Part shown: piece by piece, positions 58,956 to 64,000 of the stretch
Layout of the letters: each line of letters opens with the position of its first letter
Numbering within the stretch: position 1 is the stretch's first letter
DNA from: Lycium barbarum
Taxonomy: Eukaryota; Streptophyta; Magnoliopsida; Solanales; Solanaceae
DNA: 64,000 nucleotides
Assembly: GCF_019175385.1 (NCBI RefSeq)
Contig: NC_083339.1
Span: 44,297,330 to 44,361,329, forward strand
Reading direction: 5' to 3'
Notes under the pieces: generated by a model
Databases searched by the model: none
What the model was told of the DNA's origin: nothing
The model's input: only the letters and a program-made list of their open reading frames with translations
Program-made: the position numbers and the translations under genes

Positions 58956-60716
58956 CTTTTGTCACGACCCGGCTAAGGGGCCATGACAGGTACCCTACCG
59001 AGCACCACTCATTATGCTAATCATCATACACAACCTGAATATACACTATCTTCAAGGCAACACATAAATATACATAAGCCCTCACGGTTGCAAAAATGAT
59101 ATACAAAAATATACACTGATGTATCCATAAGACAGCAACTACCCACACATTCATATCTACGAGTCTCTACTAGAGTACTACGATAAAAGGATGGGACAGG
59201 ACCCCATCATACTCCAAATATACAAAAAAGAGTATGACCATAAGTAGCACCTCCGATGTAGTGGAGTGCTCCTGTGAATCCGCTGATAAACTCCTACGGG
59301 TCTCCACCATCTCCCTGTCTACCTGTGGGCATGAACACAACGTCCAAAAAGAAAAGGACGTCAGTACGAAAAATGTACTGAGTATGTAAGGCATGAATAA
59401 TACTAGCATAAAAAAACATAATGAAACATGAGGCAAAGATATAACCTGCTAGCTTTTAACGGAAAACACATATTATGCATATCAAATATACCATCATCGT
59501 TAACCCGCGTCCGGGTAACTATCGCTCGCCGCCCACTAGCGGTGTCATGTTCGGCCAACTAGGCACGGTGTAATCTCATCATTAGATGTTTATCATAGGA
59601 CATGCATAAGAACTCAAGTAAAAGCTACAACTTTATCGAGGTGACGTAAGGTTGAGAACCCCCGATTCCATTATGGAGTAGTCATGATCATCATGCCTCA
59701 CCTTGAAGGAACTAGCATTATAAGGTGAGGGTATCAATAATGAATCGCATCAAGGAATCATGTCAAGATCATTAGAATCATAATAACATCATATCATTAT
59801 CATGGAACATAACTCATCTCTATCTTGTGGGAAACTGTTAATACTCTTTAGCTTTCATCTTTTGGAATGTAAGAAGGTCAAGAAAACTACCGGAAAGAAA
59901 TCACCATATATATATAGGAATCATGCCTTTGGAAAAGAAGTTACTAGTCTCACATTCGTTTGTATCGCTTCAACTCTATCATCTAATTGCGTGCCTCTCA
60001 AGCTTGCGATTCTACCTTCAAGGGAATTCGTACTAAGATTAGACAGTTGAAGACATACTTAAGCTTAAGCTAGAGCGGCTAAGAGCTAACGAAAATTGGG
60101 CAATATCTTCATTATTTCAACCACTTTCTCCAACTGTAACAATTCCCAAACATCAATAACAACATCCACATTATTGTAATCAATGTTCTTCACCGAGCTA
60201 TACATCACTCAATTCTCACAATTCTATTTAAAAGTCATCCCTAACCAGGCTACAACACAACACCACATTCATCCTCATATAAGGCTTCTTTAACATCATT
60301 TATATCATTTATACAATATCATATTCACAACATGTCAAGAACTATAATTCAAATCAAGTCATAATTGAAGAATATTACTATTTTCCTATTTGCACTGCAT
60401 ATCTTCCTCCCATCATAATCTAGGTCTTTTAACCTCTCAATACTCTTAATAACTTGACTTGAACATAAAACTTACCTTTGATAATGTAGGAATAATCTTT
60501 GGATGAAGATTCTTCACTTGAAGGAACTCCAACTTCAATTTCAAAGGAAATCTTGGCTTTCACAAACCCTAGTGGGCATCCACACCCTTAATTCTACTAA
60601 TTTATGGTGATTATTCTTTAATCCCTCTTGGATTTGTGATAATATGACATGGAGACTATTCTAGAGTTTTCAGGGCTGAGAGAAAAGTGAAATCTGAATA
60701 TTGTGGACTAGGGTCG

Positions 60717-60729
60717 TGTATTTATAGCT
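60717..60729 (-). promoter_or_regulatory. Probable TATA box, RT3 5' LTR
   Basis: Minus-strand GCTATAAATACAC followed by GACCC. It would drive transcription of RT3 leftward. Confidence 0.6.
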
Positions 60730-60749
60730 AGGGCTGGAAGATTCCAGAT

Positions 60750-60956
60750 TGGCGGTTCGACGGTCGGGTCGACGGTCCGTCGACTTGCTCCGTCGACCTG
60801 CTTCTGCAAATCAAAAGGTGCAGAGCCATATTGACGGCGGCGATCGACGGCCCATCGACGTGTCTTGTTGATCAGTTTCTGCATATTAGAATTCTCAGAA
60901 CATAGTGACGGTGCACATTGACGGCCCGTCGACATGGTCGACGGTCCATCGTTAAT
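60750..60956. repeat. Promoter-proximal palindrome cassette, RT3 5' LTR
   Basis: GTCGACGGTCCGTCGAC (60768-60784) is a perfect 17-bp palindrome around a central T. Further words are TCGACGGCCCATCGA, GACGGCCCGTCGAC and GTCGACGGTCCATCG. They share the ACGGNCCGT core with RT1, S3 and S4 but have GTCG/CGAC arms. Confidence 0.93.
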
Positions 60957-61171
60957 GTCTGGTGTATGCAGATTCCCTGAATCTGCCCAGCCTACATCGG
61001 TTCAACCCGTTCAACTTCTAATCCTGTGATTTACTTGGAATACCTTCTAGTACCTCCATACACGGGGTAAAATACTTAGCATCTCAATACTCGGGTAAAA
61101 ATCTCCCTTTCAAGGCATACTTGACTAAGAAGCCGTAAGTTTTTCCTATCATGAAAACGAGAGGTGTAACA

Positions 61172-63594
61172 TAATGCGCCAACAACATTTATGGAATTGA
61201 TGAACAATGTGTTCAATCCTTTCCTAGATTTATTTATGATCGTGTTCATTGACGATATCCTGGTATATCCTCGATCCGAAGTAGAACATGCAGATCATCT
61301 GCGCACCGTCCTTAAGGTTCTCCAAACTCAAGAGTTATTTGCCAAATTTTTGAAGTGTGAATTTTGGTTGAATTCGGTGACCTTTTTGGGGCATGTTATT
61401 TCAGCCAGTGGTATTCGGGTAGATACCCAAAAGATTGAGGCCGTGAAGACTTGGCCAAGGCCTACAACACATACGGAGGTTCATAGTTTTCTGGGCTTAG
61501 CAAGTTATTACAGAAAGTTTGTAGAAGGATTTTCTTCTATCTCTACACCACTCACGAAGTTGACCCTGAAATCAGCTAAATTTCAATGGACGAATGCTTG
61601 TGAACGTAGTTTCCAAGAGCTAAAGAACAGATTAACTTCTGCCCCAGTCTTGATGCTACCAGAAGGACCAGAAGGTTATGTTTTATATTGTAATGCTTTG
61701 GGCATTGGATTAGGATGTGTATTGATGCATCATGGTAAGGTGATTGCCTACGCCTCAAGGCAGTTGTGCAAGCATGAGAAAAATTACCCGACCCATGATC
61801 TTGAATTAGCGGCAGTGGTTCATGCATTGAAGATGTGGAGACATTAGTATTACGGTGTCCATGTGGCCATCTACACGGATCATAAGAGCCTCCAGTATAT
61901 TTTCAAGTTGAAGGAATTGAATTTGCGGCAGAGGCGATGGTTGGAGTTGTTGAAAGATTATGATGTTAACATCCTATATCGCCGGCAAAGCAAATGTTGT
62001 GGCTGATGCTCTTAGCCGTAGATCCATGGGAAGTTTATGTGATGTTCAGCCAGAGAAAAGAGAGTTAGCTCATGAGCTCCAGCAATTAGCTAGCCTAGGA
62101 GTTCGGGTAGTGGACTCAGGCAATATGGGAGATATCATTCAGAATTTAGCGATCTCGTCACTAGTGGTTGAAGTGAAAGAGCGCCAGTACGAGGATCCCA
62201 TGCTAGTTCATTACAAAAATACACTCCCTCAAAAGAAGAAGTCATCCTTTGAGATTTTAGGAGATGGAGTTCTAAGACGTCGAGGCAGGTTGTGTGTTCT
62301 CGATGTCGCAGGGCTATGTCAGCAAATTTTGAAAGAAGTCCATTGTTCCCGTTATTCCGTTCACCCCGGAGCACCGAAAATGTGTCAGGATCTTAAATCT
62401 ATATATTGTTGGAATGGGATGAAGAATGATATAGCGGACTTCGTGGCCTAATGTCCTAATTGTCAGCAAGTGAAAATTGAACACCAAAAGCCCAGTGGAT
62501 TATTACAAGCTATAGAGATTCCGACTTGGAAATGAGAAGTAATTAACATGGATTTCATTGCAGGCTTACCCCGTTCTCGACGTAAGTATGATTCTATATG
62601 GGTGGTTATAGATAGACTCGCGAAGTTAGCTCATTTCTTACCGGTCAGAACTATATATGTAGTAGAAGATTATGCAAAGATTTATGTTAAAGAGATAGTG
62701 CGAATTCACGGTGTTCCAGTATCTATTAACTCGGATAGAGGGACTCAATTTACAACAAATTTATGGAAAACTTTCTAAGAAGGTTTGGGGACTCAGGTGA
62801 GTCTTAGCACATCGTTTCACCCACAGACTGATGGAAAAGTTGAACATACCATTCAGACCCTTGAGGATATGTTACAGGCGTGTATATTGGATTTTGTAGG
62901 TAGTTGGGATAATCACTTACCGCTTGTTGAATTTGCCTGTAACAACAGTTATCATTCTAGCATCCAAATGGCCTCGTATAAGGCTTTATATGGGCGCAAA
63001 TGTAGATCTCCAATTGGCTGGTTTGAAGTAGGAGAGACTGAATTGATAGGGCCAGAGTTGGTCCAGCAAGCTATAGAGAAAGTCAAGCTTATACAGGATC
63101 AATTATTAACAACTCAAAGTCGTCAGAAATCCTATGTAGATAATCGTCGAAGGGACTTAGAGTTTCAAGTGAAAGATTGGGTATTCTTGAAGGTGTCGCC
63201 ACTGAAGGGCGTTATGAGATTTGGAAAAAGGGGAAAGCTTAGTCCTCGGTATATTAGACCTTATGAGATTGTACGCAAAGTAGGCCAAGTGGATTACGAA
63301 TTATATCTACCCCCTGATTTGGAGTCAGTTCACTCAGTTTTCCATACATCGATGCTTCGTAAGTGCATTGGAGATCCTTCTAGAGTTGTACCGGTAGATG
63401 ATGTTCAAGTCACTGAGCAATTATCATACAAAGAGGTTCCCATTGCCATTCTAGATAGGCAAGTACGGAGACTCAGAACCAAAGATGTAGTTTCAGTTAA
63501 AGTTTTATGGAGAAATAATAATAGAGAGGAAATGACTTGGGAAGCAGAAGAAGACATGAAGTTCCGGTACCCGCATTTATTTCTACCTCCATAG
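61172..63594 (+). pseudogene. pol: RT2 pol, second part (RT, RNase H, integrase, chromodomain)
   Basis: Continues the RT frame cut at 48355 ([20 protein letters not shown] active site, SFLGLASYY). RNase H reads [10 protein letters not shown], with Asn where RT1 has the catalytic Asp. Stop at 61845-61847 and a frameshift near 61980 (window frame 3 to frame 1) are followed by NVVADALSR. Further stops at 62449-62451, 62533-62535 and 62776-62778 interrupt integrase (MDFIAGL, NSDRGTQF, HPQTDGKVEHT). The chromodomain-like end (VPIAILDRQ, EEMTWEAEE, YPHLF) is intact to the stop at 63592-63594. Dead copy, clearly homologous to RT1 and RT3 pol. Confidence 0.93.
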
Positions 63595-63813
63595 GAGACT
63601 TAAGCAGAGACGCCATTGTCCTCAGGTATGTAGTGCTTTCCTTGATGTTTTCTTGGTCGTGTGTGGCCATGGTTATTGATGCTGTTGTAGCCCTGTGAGG
63701 CGGTGTATTTTGGGTTGTTGTGATAGGATGGTAGTGCCATTTTACAGGGGAAACTCTGGCGAAATTTTTATAGAATCCCCAAGAACCTAACATTCGAGGA
63801 CGAATGTTCCTAT
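63595..63813 (+). other. RT2 region between pol and polypurine tract
   Basis: Non-coding. It repeats the RT1 words GGTCGTGTGTGGCCAT, GGGTTGTTGTGA, TTACAGGGGAAACTCTGG and GAGGACGAATGTTCC. Confidence 0.8.
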
Positions 63814-63847
63814 GGGGCGGGGGGAGGGGGGGGGGGGGGAGAGAGAA
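63814..63847 (+). promoter_or_regulatory. RT2 polypurine tract with expanded G-run
   Basis: A purine tract of mostly G interrupted by one C and a few A, ending GAGAGAGAA before the LTR. It is longer and more G-rich than in RT1 and RT3. The 14-G run may be a slippage expansion. Confidence 0.88.
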
Positions 63848-64000
63848 TATTACACCTCAGAAATTTTGGAGTTGTTGCCTTGTGAGTAGTCTAACATGAG
63901 CTTAACGTAATTATGCAAACCCTTACGAGATTACGGAAAGTACTAGATAGCTTAAGGTGCATGCTATAAGATTTCAAAGTCATATGAATATGTGAAGTTT
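63848..64000 (+). repeat. RT2 3' LTR, first 153 bp
   Basis: TATTACACCTCAGAAATTTTGG: the terminal TG is TA here. By eye 15 of 153 positions differ from the 5' LTR (43464-43616). The element continues beyond the window. Confidence 0.95.

Larger units (their letters stand above)
48356..61171 (-). mobile_element. RT3: near-complete Ty3/gypsy chromovirus inside RT2, TSD TAATG
   Basis: Both LTRs, PBS, gag-pol and polypurine tract are present on the minus strand. TAATG flanks it at 48351-48355 and 61172-61176. Without the nested S5 and S6 the element would be about 9.6 kb. Gag-pol is broken by stops and frameshifts, so RT3 is dead. It belongs to the same broad family as RT1 and RT2, but its LTR palindrome words differ. 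Confidence 0.96.
58960..61171 (-). repeat. RT3 5' LTR (2212 bp)
   Basis: Plus-strand ends are TGTCACGACCCG and GAGGTGTAACA. It is uninterrupted and serves as reference for the 3' LTR. It has the full palindrome cassette (60750-60956) and TATA (60717-60729). Confidence 0.95.
43464..64000 (+). mobile_element. RT2: Ty3/gypsy chromovirus, split by RT3, 3' LTR runs out of window
   Basis: Components in order: 5' LTR (43464-45808), PBS (45813-45824), gag-pol up to mid-RT (46017-48355), inserted RT3, the rest of pol (61172-63594), polypurine tract (63814-63847) and the first 153 bp of the 3' LTR (63848-64000). Removing RT3 and one TAATG copy gives an uninterrupted junction in the conserved FGLTNAP region of RT. 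The left flank pentamer is TTATA (43459-43463). The right flank is outside the window. Confidence 0.95.

Noticed and set aside
1..64000. tRNA, rRNA, endogenous pararetrovirus or intact host gene
   Set aside because: No cloverleaf, rRNA signature or caulimovirus-type protein was recognised, and every coding region found is broken and repeat-derived except possibly the short 9801 ORF.

Overview
The window is a plant nuclear intergenic region made almost wholly of transposable elements nested in one another. Long-LTR Ty3/gypsy chromoviruses (LTRs starting TGTTACACCTC and ending GGGTCGTGACA), a Tat/Ogre-type LTR with its GGCGACTCCGCTGGGGA primer-binding site, a plant L1-type LINE with a C-terminal RNase H, and a small MITE with GTTTGGCCATGAAA ends point to a eudicot, most likely Solanaceae (inference from repeat style; species not determinable). 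I see no intact host gene, tRNA, rRNA or CRISPR array. All coding regions are decayed.

Layout. 1-4850: 3' part of a Tekay/Del-like chromovirus (RT1), inserted into a LINE whose remainder is 4851-9201. 9202-11659: AT-rich sequence, a small exon-like ORF and a decayed LTR. 11660-16618: broken DUF1985-type gene split by a perfect solo LTR (S1, 11927-15096, TSD AAAGG) and a MITE (15471-15719). 17164-17948: GRF zinc-finger pseudogene on the minus strand. 18541-19706: decayed gag-like fragment. 19707-24597: 3' part of a minus-strand copia (SIRE-like) element, interrupted by solo LTR S2 (20750-23456, TSD ACATG, with a 217-base assembly gap). 24598-31595: very long Tat/Ogre-type 5' LTR (TatX), interrupted by solo LTR S3 (27858-29661, TSD AATAG). 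31596-36317: PBS, leader and solo LTR S4 (33062-36317, TSD AGTTG). 36318-43022: long non-coding 3' region of a Tat-like element (TatY) with five related hairpins and six tandem-repeat arrays, ending at a purine tract and the start of its 3' LTR (43023-43463). 43464-64000: chromovirus RT2, inserted in that LTR and itself split in its reverse transcriptase by an almost complete opposite-strand chromovirus RT3 (48356-61171, TSD TAATG). RT3 in turn carries solo LTRs S5 (49247-51081, TSD AGAGT) and S6 (53436-54767, TSD CTAAG).

The nest gives a relative order: TatY, then RT2, then RT3, then S5 and S6; separately the SIRE-like element, then S2 and TatX, then S3. Seven insertions have both boundaries and perfect 5-bp target duplications readable by eye.

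Two structural signals stand out. First, LTRs of several unrelated families carry palindromes just upstream of the probable TATA box. The palindromic words differ between families, but their arms co-vary (TTTACGG-A-CCGTAAA, ATACGG-T-CCGTAT, GTCGACGG-T-CCGTCGAC, and unrelated words in S1, S2 and S6). Second, the TatY 3' region repeats a two-stem hairpin five times with compensating changes, beside arrays with six different periods. Both look like structure-level rather than sequence-level conservation.
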